From positions 2,604,001 through 2,668,000 of the forward strand of contig NZ_CP016286.1 of NCBI RefSeq assembly GCF_001679785.1: a stretch of DNA of 64,000 bases. The letters are read 5' to 3'. A program made the translations under genes and the position numbers. Shown here one piece after another: positions 47,003 to 55,367 of the stretch. The notes beneath the pieces are model-generated. The model saw only the letters and a list, made by a program, of their open reading frames with translations. It made no database searches and was not told the origin of the DNA. The stretch comes from Rhizobium leguminosarum (GTDB lineage: Bacteria > Pseudomonadota > Alphaproteobacteria > Rhizobiales > Rhizobiaceae). Position 1 is the stretch's first letter; each line of letters starts with the position of its first letter.

Positions 47003-47036
47003 GATGCGGCGTGTGGCATGAAGGCAACGCCGCATC
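47003..47036 (-). terminator. Hairpin downstream of the BMFP gene
   Basis: GATGCGGCGT (47003-47012) pairs with ACGCCGCATC (47027-47036), a perfect 10-bp stem with a 14-base loop, 17 bases after the stop of the leftward gene. U-tract poor. Confidence 0.55.
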
Positions 47037-47052
47037 TGTGTCGTATCGGGAC

Positions 47053-47313
47053 TTAAGCGCCCTCGCCGGCAAGCTTCGCCTCGAGTGCTGCGATGCGGGC
47101 GGCAAGCGCCTCGTTCTCGTCGCGTGCCTTGATCGCCATCTCGCGCACGGCCTCGAACTCCTCGCGCTTGACGATGTCCATGCTGTTCAGCCAACGCTCC
47201 GCCTGGGCGTTGAAGGCGGTTTCGATCTCCTTGCGGACGCCCTGGGCGGCACCGGCCGCATCGGTCATCAGCTTGGCGAATTCGTCCATGATGCGGTTCG
47301 TTCCGGTCGTCAT
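47053..47313 (-). CDS. UbiK/BMFP-family accessory protein
   Basis: An 86-residue protein with an amphipathic N-terminal helix (RIMDEFAKLMTDAAGAAQGV) and a C-terminal coiled coil (VKREEFEAVREMAIKARDEN, ALAARIAALEAKL), the pattern of Brucella membrane fusogenic protein/YqiC, renamed UbiK in enterobacteria for its role in ubiquinone synthesis. It forms trimers and binds membranes. ATG 47313 follows GAAGGGAG. It is divergent from lgt. Confidence 0.88.
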   Translation of the reverse strand: MTTGTNRIMDEFAKLMTDAAGAAQGVRKEIETAFNAQAERWLNSMDIVKREEFEAVREMAIKARDENEALAARIAALEAKLAGEGA

Positions 47314-47515
47314 GGCGTTTTTCTCCCTTCGCATGAGGTGAATTCAGCCCTTCAGGGCCTCGGGGATTGAGGTAGGGCTTCGCCATCGACGATGCAAGCG
47401 CTTTACACGGGATAAGCTTGCCGGAACCAGCCCGGGAATGGGCCATCACGAACAATGGACTTGACCGTCCGGGATCGCAGCGGCATGTTCCGCGCAACTC
47501 AACAGGTGGAAAACC

Positions 47516-48364
47516 TTGCCGACAGCAGCCGATCTCCTTGCCATCATGCCTTTCCCGGATATCGATCCGATCGCCTTTTCGATCGGTCCGCTGGCGATTC
47601 ACTGGTACGGTCTCGCCTATGTCGCCGGCATCCTGCTCGGCTGGGCGTATGCGTGCCGCATCGTCGCCAATGACAGTCTCTGGCCCGGCAACGTCTCGCC
47701 GATATCAAAGACGCATCTCGACGATTTCATCGTCTGGGCAGCGCTTGGCGTCGTCCTCGGCGGTCGTCTCGGCTATATTTTCTTCTATGACCTCCCCGCC
47801 GTCCTGCGCACTCCCGTCCGTGCGCTCGAGATCTGGAACGGCGGCATGTCCTTCCACGGCGGCCTGACCGGTACGACGATCGCCATGATCCTCTTTGCCC
47901 GCCGCAACGCCATCCCGGTCTGGAGCCTGTTCGACATCGTCGCCGCCGTCGTTCCCTTCGGTCTGTTCTTCGGCCGCATCGCCAATTTCATCAATGGCGA
48001 GCTGTGGGGCCGGTTGACCGACGTGCCCTGGGCCGTGGTCTTCCCGACCGGTGGTCCCTTCGCCCGCCATCCGAGCCAGCTTTACGAAGCCGGCCTCGAA
48101 GGCATCGTTCTGCTCCTGGTGCTGGCCGCCTTCGTCTATGGCATGCGAGCGCTGAAAAGCCCCGGCTTCATTACAGGCGTCTTCGTTTGCGGTTATGCAC
48201 TGTCGCGCATCTTCGTCGAATTCTTCCGCGAGCCTGATGCCCAGCTCGGTTACCTCGTCGGCACGAACTGGCTGACCATGGGCATGGTGCTCTCCTTCCC
48301 GATGATCCTGCTTGGCCTCTGGGCGATGCTGCGGGCCCGCCGCCAGGCTGCGCTGCAGCTCTGA
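47516..48364 (+). CDS. lgt: Prolipoprotein diacylglyceryl transferase
   Basis: Lgt transfers diacylglycerol from phosphatidylglycerol to the lipobox cysteine of prolipoproteins in the inner membrane, an essential step. The 282-residue protein has seven helices and the conserved motifs [40 protein letters not shown] (with the His), the signature [14 protein letters not shown] and [12 protein letters not shown], and FREPDAQLG. The start is TTG 47516 with AGGTGG 7 bases upstream; ATG 47546 is the alternative. It heads a rightward run lgt-midA-pgeF-M24. Confidence 0.96.
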   Translation: MPTAADLLAIMPFPDIDPIAFSIGPLAIHWYGLAYVAGILLGWAYACRIVANDSLWPGNVSPISKTHLDDFIVWAALGVVLGGRLGYIFFYDLPAVLRTPVRALEIWNGGMSFHGGLTGTTIAMILFARRNAIPVWSLFDIVAAVVPFGLFFGRIANFINGELWGRLTDVPWAVVFPTGGPFARHPSQLYEAGLEGIVLLLVLAAFVYGMRALKSPGFITGVFVCGYALSRIFVEFFREPDAQLGYLVGTNWLTMGMVLSFPMILLGLWAMLRARRQAALQL

Positions 48365-48382
48365 AACGGCAGGACGCGCGAC

Positions 48383-49483
48383 ATGACCACCGCTCTAGGC
48401 GAAAAGATCAAGGCGATTATCCAGGCCAACGGCCCGATCAGCGTCACCGATTATTTCTCGCTCTGCCTCGCAGACCCCGAACACGGCTATTACCGCACCC
48501 GCGAGCCCTTCGGCCGTTCCGGTGATTTCGTCACCGCGCCGGAGGTCAGCCAGATCTTCGGCGAGATGATCGGCGTGTTCATCGTCCATGCGTGGCAGCG
48601 CCATGGCACACCGACAGACGTCCGCCTCGTCGAGATCGGCCCCGGCCGCGGCACCATGATGGCCGACATGCTGCGCGTCATCTCCCGCATCGCTCCACCG
48701 CTTTTCGACGCCATGACCGTGCATCTCGTCGAAACCAGCGAGCGCCTGCGCGATGTCCAGAGCCAGACGCTCGAACCCCACGGCGAGAAGATCACCTGGC
48801 ACGATGGCTTCGACGAAGTACCATCAGGCTTCACGCTGATTGCCGCCAACGAACTCTTCGACGCCATCCCGATCCGCCAGTTCGTCCGCATGCCGACGGG
48901 GTTCCGTGAGCGCATGGTCGGTATCGACGCCGATGGCGAGCTGACTTTCGCCGCCGGCGTCGCCGGCCTCGATCCTACCTTGCTGCCCGAACCGGTGCAG
49001 AACGTGCCGGTCGGCACCCTCTTTGAGATCTCGCCTGCCCGCCAGGCGGTGATGATGGCGATCTGCGAGCGGCTGCGCGCCTTCGGCGGCACGGCGCTTA
49101 CGATCGACTACGGCCATCTCGTCACCGGCTTCGGCGATACGCTGCAGGCCGTGCGCATGCATGAATTCGACCCGCCGCTCGCCCATCCCGGCGAAGCCGA
49201 TCTGACGAGCCATGTCGACTTCCAGCAGCTCGCCGAAACGGCGCTTGCGGCCGGCCTCCATCTGAACGGCGCCCTGCATCAGGGTGATTTCCTGACCGGT
49301 CTCGGCATCCTCGATCGCGCAACCGCCCTCGGCCGCGATCGCGAGCCGCAGACCCAGCAGGTCATCCAGGCGGCGGTCGAAAGGCTCGCCGGCGCCGGTG
49401 AAGGCCGGATGGGCGAACTCTTCAAGGTGATGGCGGTCTCCTATCCCGCCCTCGATCTCATGCCCTTTCGTCCGGTGGATTGA
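48383..49483 (+). CDS. MidA/NDUFAF7-like SAM-dependent methyltransferase (COG1565)
   Basis: The 366-residue protein has the family opening ISVTDYFSLCLADPEHGYY, the SAM-binding motif VRLVEIGPGRGTMMADMLR, and FTLIAANELFDAIPIRQFV. The mitochondrial orthologue NDUFAF7/MidA methylates an arginine of complex I subunit NDUFS2; a role in complex I assembly is therefore likely but unproven here. It begins 18 bases after lgt. Confidence 0.92.
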   Translation: MTTALGEKIKAIIQANGPISVTDYFSLCLADPEHGYYRTREPFGRSGDFVTAPEVSQIFGEMIGVFIVHAWQRHGTPTDVRLVEIGPGRGTMMADMLRVISRIAPPLFDAMTVHLVETSERLRDVQSQTLEPHGEKITWHDGFDEVPSGFTLIAANELFDAIPIRQFVRMPTGFRERMVGIDADGELTFAAGVAGLDPTLLPEPVQNVPVGTLFEISPARQAVMMAICERLRAFGGTALTIDYGHLVTGFGDTLQAVRMHEFDPPLAHPGEADLTSHVDFQQLAETALAAGLHLNGALHQGDFLTGLGILDRATALGRDREPQTQQVIQAAVERLAGAGEGRMGELFKVMAVSYPALDLMPFRPVD

Positions 49484-49594
49484 CAGGGCGCACGCGGCTG
49501 GTTCAACATCCGCCCGAAACAAGAACTTGAAGCGCGCCGCATATGCGATGCGCTTGGGATAATAACAAACCCCTCGAAAACCCCGGAATCACAG

Positions 49595-50389
49595 ATGCAG
49601 GACGCGGCCTCTCCCGCACCGATCGAAAGCGTGCTGCTGAACGAAGCGACGGGCGCCACGATCCGGCACGGATATTTCACTCGGGCCGGCGGCGTTTCGG
49701 AGGGGCTGTATCGTGGCCTTAACGTCGGCCTCGGCTCCAGCGACGAACGCGACAAGGTCCTGGAAAACCGCTGTCGCGTCGCCGCCTGGTTCGGCTTGCC
49801 GGTCGAGCGGCTGGCAACCGTGCATCAGGTCCATTCCCCCGATGTCGTGACGATCGGCGCCGATTACGACGGCGCCCGTCCCGATGCGGATGCGATGGTA
49901 ACGCGCACCCCTGGCATTGCGCTTGGTGTGCTCGCCGCCGATTGCGGACCCATCCTGTTTGCCGACCCCGGCAATCGCGTCATCGGTGCTGCCCACGCCG
50001 GCTGGAAGGGCGCGCTGACGGGCGTGCTCGAAAACACCATCGCCGCCATGGAGGCACTGGGTGCGGACCGCGCTCGCATCGTCGCTTGCCTCGGCCCCTC
50101 AATCAGCCAGGCGAGCTATGAGGTCGGCCCTGAGTTCGTCGAGCGTTTCGTCGCCGAAAACCCGGAGGACGAGCGCTTTTTCGTGCCTTCCGCAACGCCC
50201 GGCCACGCCATGTTCGACCTGCCGGCGCTGACCGTCGACCGGTTGACGAAAGCCGGCGTGCGTGCGGAAAGCCTCGGCCTCTGCACCTATCCGGACAACG
50301 AGCGCTTCTTTTCCTACCGCAGGACGACACATCGCAAGGAGCCGGATTACGGCCGCCAGATTTCCGCGATATCAATCAGGGAGACTTGA
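49595..50389 (+). CDS. pgeF: Peptidoglycan editing factor PgeF (laccase-domain, YfiH family)
   Basis: A 264-residue YfiH-family protein with the zinc-site motifs VHSPDVV (His), LAADCGPILFAD (Cys) and GAAHAGWKGALTGVLENTI (His), and ACLGPSISQASYEVG. In E. coli PgeF hydrolyses wrongly incorporated L-Ser-containing muropeptide precursors; older annotations call it polyphenol oxidase. ATG 49595 gives the normal start. It lies 111 bases after midA and 5 bases before the M24 peptidase. Confidence 0.93.
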   Translation: MQDAASPAPIESVLLNEATGATIRHGYFTRAGGVSEGLYRGLNVGLGSSDERDKVLENRCRVAAWFGLPVERLATVHQVHSPDVVTIGADYDGARPDADAMVTRTPGIALGVLAADCGPILFADPGNRVIGAAHAGWKGALTGVLENTIAAMEALGADRARIVACLGPSISQASYEVGPEFVERFVAENPEDERFFVPSATPGHAMFDLPALTVDRLTKAGVRAESLGLCTYPDNERFFSYRRTTHRKEPDYGRQISAISIRET

Positions 50390-50394
50390 GCAGA

Positions 50395-51546
50395 ATGGCA
50401 CTGCACTTCGAAAAGGCCGAATTCGCAAGCCGGCTTGCGCGCCTCACCGAGAAGATGAAGGAAGAAAAGCTCGACGCCTTGCTGCTCTTCGCCCAGGAAA
50501 GCATGTACTGGCTGACGGGCTACGACACCTTCGGCTACTGCTTCTTCCAGACGCTGGTCGTCAAGAGCGACGGCACCATGGCGCTGATCACCCGCTCGGC
50601 CGATCTTCGCCAGGCCAGGCATACCTCGATCCTCGAGGACATCCATATCTGGGTCGACCGGGTCAATGCCGACCCGACGCTCGACCTGAAGAACCTGCTG
50701 GTCGAGATGGACCTGCTCGGCGCCCGCATCGGCATCGAATATGATACGCACGGCATGACCGGCCGCGTCGCCCGGCTGCTCGACGCGCAATTGACCACCT
50801 TCGGCCAGATCGTCGACGCCTCCTACCTCGTCAGCCGCCTGCGCCTGATCAAGAGCCCGACGGAGGTCGCCTATGTCGAGCGTGCCGCCGTTCTCGCCGA
50901 CGATGCGCTCGATGCCGCGATCCGGCTGACAAAACCCGGCGCCGACGAGGCCGATATCCTCGCCGCCATGCAGGGCGCGATCTTTTCCGGCGGCGGCGAC
51001 TACCCCGCCAACGAGTTCATCATCGGCTCCGGCGCCGACGCCCTGCTTTGCCGCTACAAGGCCGGCCGCCGCAAGCTCGACGCCAGCGACCAACTGACGC
51101 TCGAATGGGCCGGCGCCTATGCGCATTACCATGCCGCCATGATGCGCACGATCGTCATCGGCGAGCCGACGCATCGCCACCGCGAGCTTTACAACGCCTG
51201 CCGCGAAACAATCGAAGCGATCGAGACCGTGCTCAAGCCCGGCCAGACCTTCGGCGATGTCTTCGACATGCATGCCAGGATCATCGACGAGCGCGGCCTG
51301 GCCCGCCACCGGCTGAATGCCTGTGGCTATTCGCTCGGCGCCCGCTTCTCGCCCTCCTGGATGGAGCATCAGATGTTCCATGTCGGCAATCCGCAGCCGA
51401 TCGAGCCGAACATGTCGCTCTTCGTGCACATGATCATCGCCGATTCCGATACGGGCACGGCGATGACGCTCGGCCAGACCTATCTGACGACTGCGGATGT
51501 GCCGCGCGCGCTATCCCGCCATCCACTCGATTTCATCGGGCTCTGA
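50395..51546 (+). CDS. M24-family metallopeptidase (Xaa-Pro aminopeptidase-like)
   Basis: The 383-residue protein has an N-terminal creatinase-type domain (about 1-150; ALLLFAQESMYWLTGYDTF) and a pita-bread M24 domain. The metal-site region is divergent from classical aminopeptidase P: TLEWAGAYAHYHAAMMRT replaces the usual D-x10-D segment, with Glu in place of the first Asp, while HRLNACGYSLGARFSPSW resembles the creatinase-like His region. Hydrolytic activity is therefore uncertain; it may be a creatinase/ectoine-hydrolase-type relative. ATG 50395 is preferred to TTG 50386, which abuts the Shine-Dalgarno. Confidence 0.83.
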   Translation: MALHFEKAEFASRLARLTEKMKEEKLDALLLFAQESMYWLTGYDTFGYCFFQTLVVKSDGTMALITRSADLRQARHTSILEDIHIWVDRVNADPTLDLKNLLVEMDLLGARIGIEYDTHGMTGRVARLLDAQLTTFGQIVDASYLVSRLRLIKSPTEVAYVERAAVLADDALDAAIRLTKPGADEADILAAMQGAIFSGGGDYPANEFIIGSGADALLCRYKAGRRKLDASDQLTLEWAGAYAHYHAAMMRTIVIGEPTHRHRELYNACRETIEAIETVLKPGQTFGDVFDMHARIIDERGLARHRLNACGYSLGARFSPSWMEHQMFHVGNPQPIEPNMSLFVHMIIADSDTGTAMTLGQTYLTTADVPRALSRHPLDFIGL

Positions 51547-51637
51547 CCGGTGAGAATCCGGAATTGACAGACGACCGTCCCCACCCGCATAAATTCGGGT
51601 GGGGCTGATTGCGATTGCGGGAAGGACGGACCAAGGG

Positions 51638-52459
51638 ATGACGCGAGCTGCGATTGTGCCCACGCTCCTGTTCGTCATGGCTCTACTGACAGCCTGCAAC
51701 ACGACCGATGCGCTGACGCCGCAGGTCGACATCGGCAATTCCTCCGGGGGCGCCCCGTCGAGCCCGGTGACGCAGAGCGAAGCCGAGCGCTTGGCAGGCA
51801 CCCGCCAGCCGAGTTTCTCGGGAAGCTCGCAGCAGGGCGGCTACCATCCAGCCTATGATCAGTCGCAGCGGGCCTTTCGACCCGGCACCGGCGCGCCGCC
51901 GACGACGATGCAGGAACAGGCAGACGCCCTGTCGAGAAGCGGCTCCTCACCGGCCGCCTCGGCCCCGATCGACGGACAATCGCTGCCCCCGCCGGCGGCC
52001 AGTGGTGAGCTTGCCGCACAGCCGGCTCCGCCGGCCGAGGCGCAACAGCCGCAGCAGACCGCCGCCCTTCCTCCCAGTTCCTCCTCCGCCCGCGGCAATA
52101 CCGTGCGCTTCCTACCGATCATCGGCGCGCCGGTGCAGGCCGTGACACCGCTCTCGCGCCAGCTCGGCGCCGAGGCGCGCGCGCACGGCCTTTCCATCAA
52201 GAGTTCGAACGACGCGAGCAGCGACTACATCCTCAAGGGCTACCTCTCCGCCTTCAGCGACGACGGCAAGGTCACCGTGGTCTATGTCTGGGACATTCTC
52301 GACAGCGGCGGGGGCCGCCTGCATCGCATCCAGGGACAGGAAAGCGTGCCGACGGCCGCGGCCGATCCATGGGCGGGCGTTCCGGCCTCGGTGATGCAGC
52401 AGATCGCCTCGAAAACCATCGCGGAATTCTCTTCCTGGCGGCAGGCTCAGGGCGGTTAG
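51638..52459 (+). CDS. Predicted lipoprotein, unknown function
   Basis: A 273-residue protein with a lipoprotein signal (VPTLLFVMALLTACN; lipobox LTAC), a Ser/Pro/Ala/Gln-rich low-complexity region (about 30-150) and a compact C-terminal domain (about 155-270; VRFLPIIGAPVQAVTPLSRQ, SSNDASSDYILKGYLSAFSD, VYVWDILDSGGGRLHRI). The C-terminal domain looks like a small alpha/beta fold common in rhizobial lipoproteins; I assign no family. The ATG at 51638 is the likely start. Its lipobox would be a substrate of Lgt encoded 4 kb upstream. Confidence 0.75.
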   Translation: MTRAAIVPTLLFVMALLTACNTTDALTPQVDIGNSSGGAPSSPVTQSEAERLAGTRQPSFSGSSQQGGYHPAYDQSQRAFRPGTGAPPTTMQEQADALSRSGSSPAASAPIDGQSLPPPAASGELAAQPAPPAEAQQPQQTAALPPSSSSARGNTVRFLPIIGAPVQAVTPLSRQLGAEARAHGLSIKSSNDASSDYILKGYLSAFSDDGKVTVVYVWDILDSGGGRLHRIQGQESVPTAAADPWAGVPASVMQQIASKTIAEFSSWRQAQGG

Positions 52460-52564
52460 TCACAAACTTTTTGCAAATATGGAAGCCTGTGGCGCCTTTG
52501 CCCTTGCATTCACGGGGAAGCTGACTAAAAAGCGCGGCTATCAGCGCGTAACAGGCGGACCAAA

Positions 52565-53497
52565 ATGAAGGTTTTCGCGGGCAATTCGAACCGGCAACTC
52601 GCCGAAGCGATCTGCAACTATCTCAATGTTCCCTTGGGGAAAGCCAGTGTTCGAAGGTTTGCCGATCAGGAAATCTTCGTGGAAATCCAGGAAAATGTGC
52701 GCGGCGAGGACGTTTTCCTTGTACAGCCCACCGCTTTTCCCGCAAACGACCACCTGATGGAACTGCTGATCATGATCGACGCCATGCGTCGTTCGTCAGC
52801 CCGCCGCATCACCGCCGTCCTTCCCTATTTCGGCTATGCCCGCCAGGACCGCCGAGCCTCCGGCCGCACGCCGATCTCCGCCAAGCTGGTCGCAAACCTC
52901 ATTACCGAAGCCGGCGCCGACCGTGTCATGACGCTCGATCTCCATGCCGGGCAGATCCAGGGCTTCTTCGATATTCCGACCGACAATCTCTTCGCCATGC
53001 CCGTGCTGACGCGCGACATCAAGAGCCATTATGACCTCAGCAACGTCGTGGTCGTCTCGCCTGACGTCGGTGGTGTGGTTCGCGCCCGCGCGCTTGCCAA
53101 GCGGCTGGACTGTCTTCTGGCCATCGTCGACAAGCGTCGCGAGCGGCCGGGTGAATCCGAAGTCATGAACATCATCGGCGACATCACCGGCAAGGACTGC
53201 CTGCTGATCGACGACATCGTTGATTCCGGCGGCACGCTCTGCAACGCGGCCGACGCGATGCTGGCCAAGGGCGCATCCAGCGTCACCGCCTATATCACCC
53301 ACGGCGTTCTCTCGGGCGGCGCAGTCACCCGCGTCACTTCCTCGAAGCTTCGCGAACTCGTCATCACGGATTCGATCCAGCCGACCACGGCGGTTCTCTC
53401 GGCGCACAATATCCGCATCGTGACCACGGCTCCTCTGATCGGCGAAGCCATCAGCCGAACGGCTCAGGAAGAGTCCGTCTCCAGCCTGTTCGATTAA
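52565..53497 (+). CDS. prs: Ribose-phosphate pyrophosphokinase
   Basis: Prs makes PRPP from ribose 5-phosphate and ATP for purine, pyrimidine, His, Trp and NAD synthesis. The 310-residue class I enzyme has the family segments [61 protein letters not shown] (ATP loop), [18 protein letters not shown], and the PRPP-binding loop [18 protein letters not shown]. Single gene with a clear terminator at 53500-53525. Confidence 0.97.
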   Translation: MKVFAGNSNRQLAEAICNYLNVPLGKASVRRFADQEIFVEIQENVRGEDVFLVQPTAFPANDHLMELLIMIDAMRRSSARRITAVLPYFGYARQDRRASGRTPISAKLVANLITEAGADRVMTLDLHAGQIQGFFDIPTDNLFAMPVLTRDIKSHYDLSNVVVVSPDVGGVVRARALAKRLDCLLAIVDKRRERPGESEVMNIIGDITGKDCLLIDDIVDSGGTLCNAADAMLAKGASSVTAYITHGVLSGGAVTRVTSSKLRELVITDSIQPTTAVLSAHNIRIVTTAPLIGEAISRTAQEESVSSLFD

Positions 53498-53499
53498 AG

Positions 53500-53525
53500 A
53501 GAGCCGGCATTCGACCGGCTCTTTC
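53500..53525 (+). terminator. Intrinsic terminator of prs
   Basis: AGAGCCGG (53500-53507), seven bases, CCGGCTCT (53515-53522), then TTT, starting three bases after the prs stop. Confidence 0.85.
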
Positions 53526-53668
53526 AATTTCTGCATTAGATGGACCAAGCTATTACCGGGCATGCCCTCCGAGCCGCAGGATTTGCTGGCCGTTGATTGT
53601 GGCGGAGACGCGTTTCGCAAGCGGCCGCCCCGATCGTTGGTTTCGGCGAAGCTTGTGACGTAAGGCGC

Positions 53669-53693
53669 AAAAAAGCCGGCACAAGGCCGGCTT
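53669..53693 (-). terminator. Intrinsic terminator of the exported-protein gene
   Basis: AAGCCGGC (53673-53680) pairs with GCCGGCTT (53686-53693); read leftward it is followed by a T-run (A-run 53669-53672 and beyond on the + strand), 31 bases after the stop at 53724. Confidence 0.85.
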
Positions 53694-53723
53694 CCTTTCA
53701 TTGCGGATACCAATTGATAATAC

Positions 53724-55265
53724 TCAAGGCTGCTGCGGTGGCGCAGGTACCGCATCCTGCCCCTGATCCGGTTCCTGCTCAGTCTCCAGCCCCTGATCCT
53801 GATCCGGACCATCCGGCCCCTTGATCTGCTGGCCGTTGACGGCGACTGCACCATCGCGGCTGACACTGATGTCCCAGCGCGAGCGGCCATCTGCATCGGT
53901 CTTGGCGAAACCCTTCACCATCATGATGCCGAAGGAGACCTGGTTGAGATCGGGATCCGTCTTGGCAAGCTCCTGAACCGCGGCAATCGTCTTGTCGAGA
54001 TCACGGGCAAGGATCGTCGCCTCCATCGAATAGTCCTTTTCGGTGTCGACCCGCCCCTCGATCTTGCCGGTCATATCGAGGTCGTAGACATCGGATTTGG
54101 CGCTGACCTTGGGAAACTCGACGGCGAGCCGGCCGTCGCGGAAGAGCTTCTTCGCCATCTCCTCGCCGCTCGTCTCCGACGCCTCGGCGCTGCTGAAATC
54201 CACCGCCATGAAGGCGTCGCCGAAGGTTGCGAAATCCAGATTCGGCATGGCGAGCTGCAGCTCGAAGCTGGTCGGCACGAAAGTAGAATAGCTTGCCGGC
54301 ATCAGCGGGCTGTCGAGGCTGATATCCTTCGCATTGATGCCGAAGCCGAAACGCATGGCGTCGCTCGGCCCGTCGACGGCCACATTGTAACCGAATGCCT
54401 TGACGCCGCCATTGCCCATCTGGCTGCTGATGGTCAGATTATTGACCCCGATCGTCTCGCTGAACGAGGCAAGAATCGGGAAGGCTTGCTTGAGCATTCC
54501 CTTTATCTTGTCGCTATTCTCCGGGCTTAGTTCCTTCTCCTCGAGATGGTCGAGAACGAAAAGGACGATCTCGCGGATCTGCTTGGCCGGCAGGCCGTTC
54601 ACCTTGGCATCGAAATCGATCGAATCGGCACGGATTTCAACGGGCGGCATTTGCAGGCCGGAAACCTGCTCGACGAAAGTGGACATCGAGCCGCTGCCCG
54701 CAAAATCGATACGCCCGTTGCCGCCTGCGCTGTCCGTCGAACTCAGCTTTTGGTCGATCGCGGCGATGCTGGCATGGACTTCCTCGGTCTCGGACTTGCT
54801 GGTGACCTTGATATCCTTGGCGGCGAAGGTGCCGGAGCGCAGATAGCTGATCGCCGGATCGAAGACGCCGGTGTAGACAAGCGAAGCAATGGAATAGGAG
54901 AAATCCGTCGGCTTCTGGTCGGGGCCTTTGAAATGACCGGAGACGTTGAGGTTGTTGTCACCCTCGATGTTCCAGAGCCCGCTGTCGAGCGGCGTGGCGA
55001 ACATCGAGAACGGCGTCAACCCGCTGATCGCGAATGTCGCCGGATCGGCCTTGGCGAGCAGCTTCGCCAGATCGTAAATGATCTCGTATCGCGCGCCCGC
55101 CGGATTGACGGTGATCAGGCCGCTCTTTGCCAGATCCTCGGGAAGCAGCTTCGTCAGCGTGTCCTTGACCGCATTGGCGCCATCCTGATTGATCTCGACA
55201 CCCTGGGCCGTGGTGACAAGGCAAAGTGCCAGCAAGCTCGTTGCCGTGACAAGTTTGAGACGCAT
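53724..55265 (-). CDS. Large exported protein of unknown function
   Basis: A 513-residue protein with a signal peptide (MRLKLVTATSLLALCLVTTA, cleaved near QGV), then a beta-rich body of repeated long strands (DLAKLLAKADPATFAISGLT, DFSYSIASLVYTGVFDPAIS, MRFGFGINAKDISLDSPLMP) and an acidic Gln/Asp/Pro-rich C-terminal tail (DGPDQDQGLETEQEPDQGQD). The shape suggests a periplasmic lipid-transport-like or DUF945-like beta domain, but no family is assigned. ATG 55265 follows AGGAGAAAT. Terminated by a strong hairpin. Confidence 0.75.
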   Translation of the reverse strand: MRLKLVTATSLLALCLVTTAQGVEINQDGANAVKDTLTKLLPEDLAKSGLITVNPAGARYEIIYDLAKLLAKADPATFAISGLTPFSMFATPLDSGLWNIEGDNNLNVSGHFKGPDQKPTDFSYSIASLVYTGVFDPAISYLRSGTFAAKDIKVTSKSETEEVHASIAAIDQKLSSTDSAGGNGRIDFAGSGSMSTFVEQVSGLQMPPVEIRADSIDFDAKVNGLPAKQIREIVLFVLDHLEEKELSPENSDKIKGMLKQAFPILASFSETIGVNNLTISSQMGNGGVKAFGYNVAVDGPSDAMRFGFGINAKDISLDSPLMPASYSTFVPTSFELQLAMPNLDFATFGDAFMAVDFSSAEASETSGEEMAKKLFRDGRLAVEFPKVSAKSDVYDLDMTGKIEGRVDTEKDYSMEATILARDLDKTIAAVQELAKTDPDLNQVSFGIMMVKGFAKTDADGRSRWDISVSRDGAVAVNGQQIKGPDGPDQDQGLETEQEPDQGQDAVPAPPQQP

Positions 55266-55367
55266 AGTCCGATTTCTCCTCAGCCGCTTTTTTGAATGCG
55301 GGCCATCCAAAGATGCGAAGCGCGCCGATGTCAACCTCAGCTGTTGCAGAGAATGGCAATTTGCCGC

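Larger units (their letters stand above)
46664..47052. other. Intergenic region with two hairpins, possible sRNA
   Basis: No convincing protein gene is present. Two structures stand out: a plus-strand terminator-like hairpin at 46970-46996 and a 10-bp inverted repeat at 47003-47036. The rightward terminator follows no annotated rightward gene, so a small RNA transcribed from roughly 46800-46870 to 46996 is possible. Confidence 0.4.

Noticed and set aside
46777..47019. 80-codon leftward frame in the ybjN-BMFP gap
   Set aside because: No ribosome-binding site or homology, and it crosses two hairpins.
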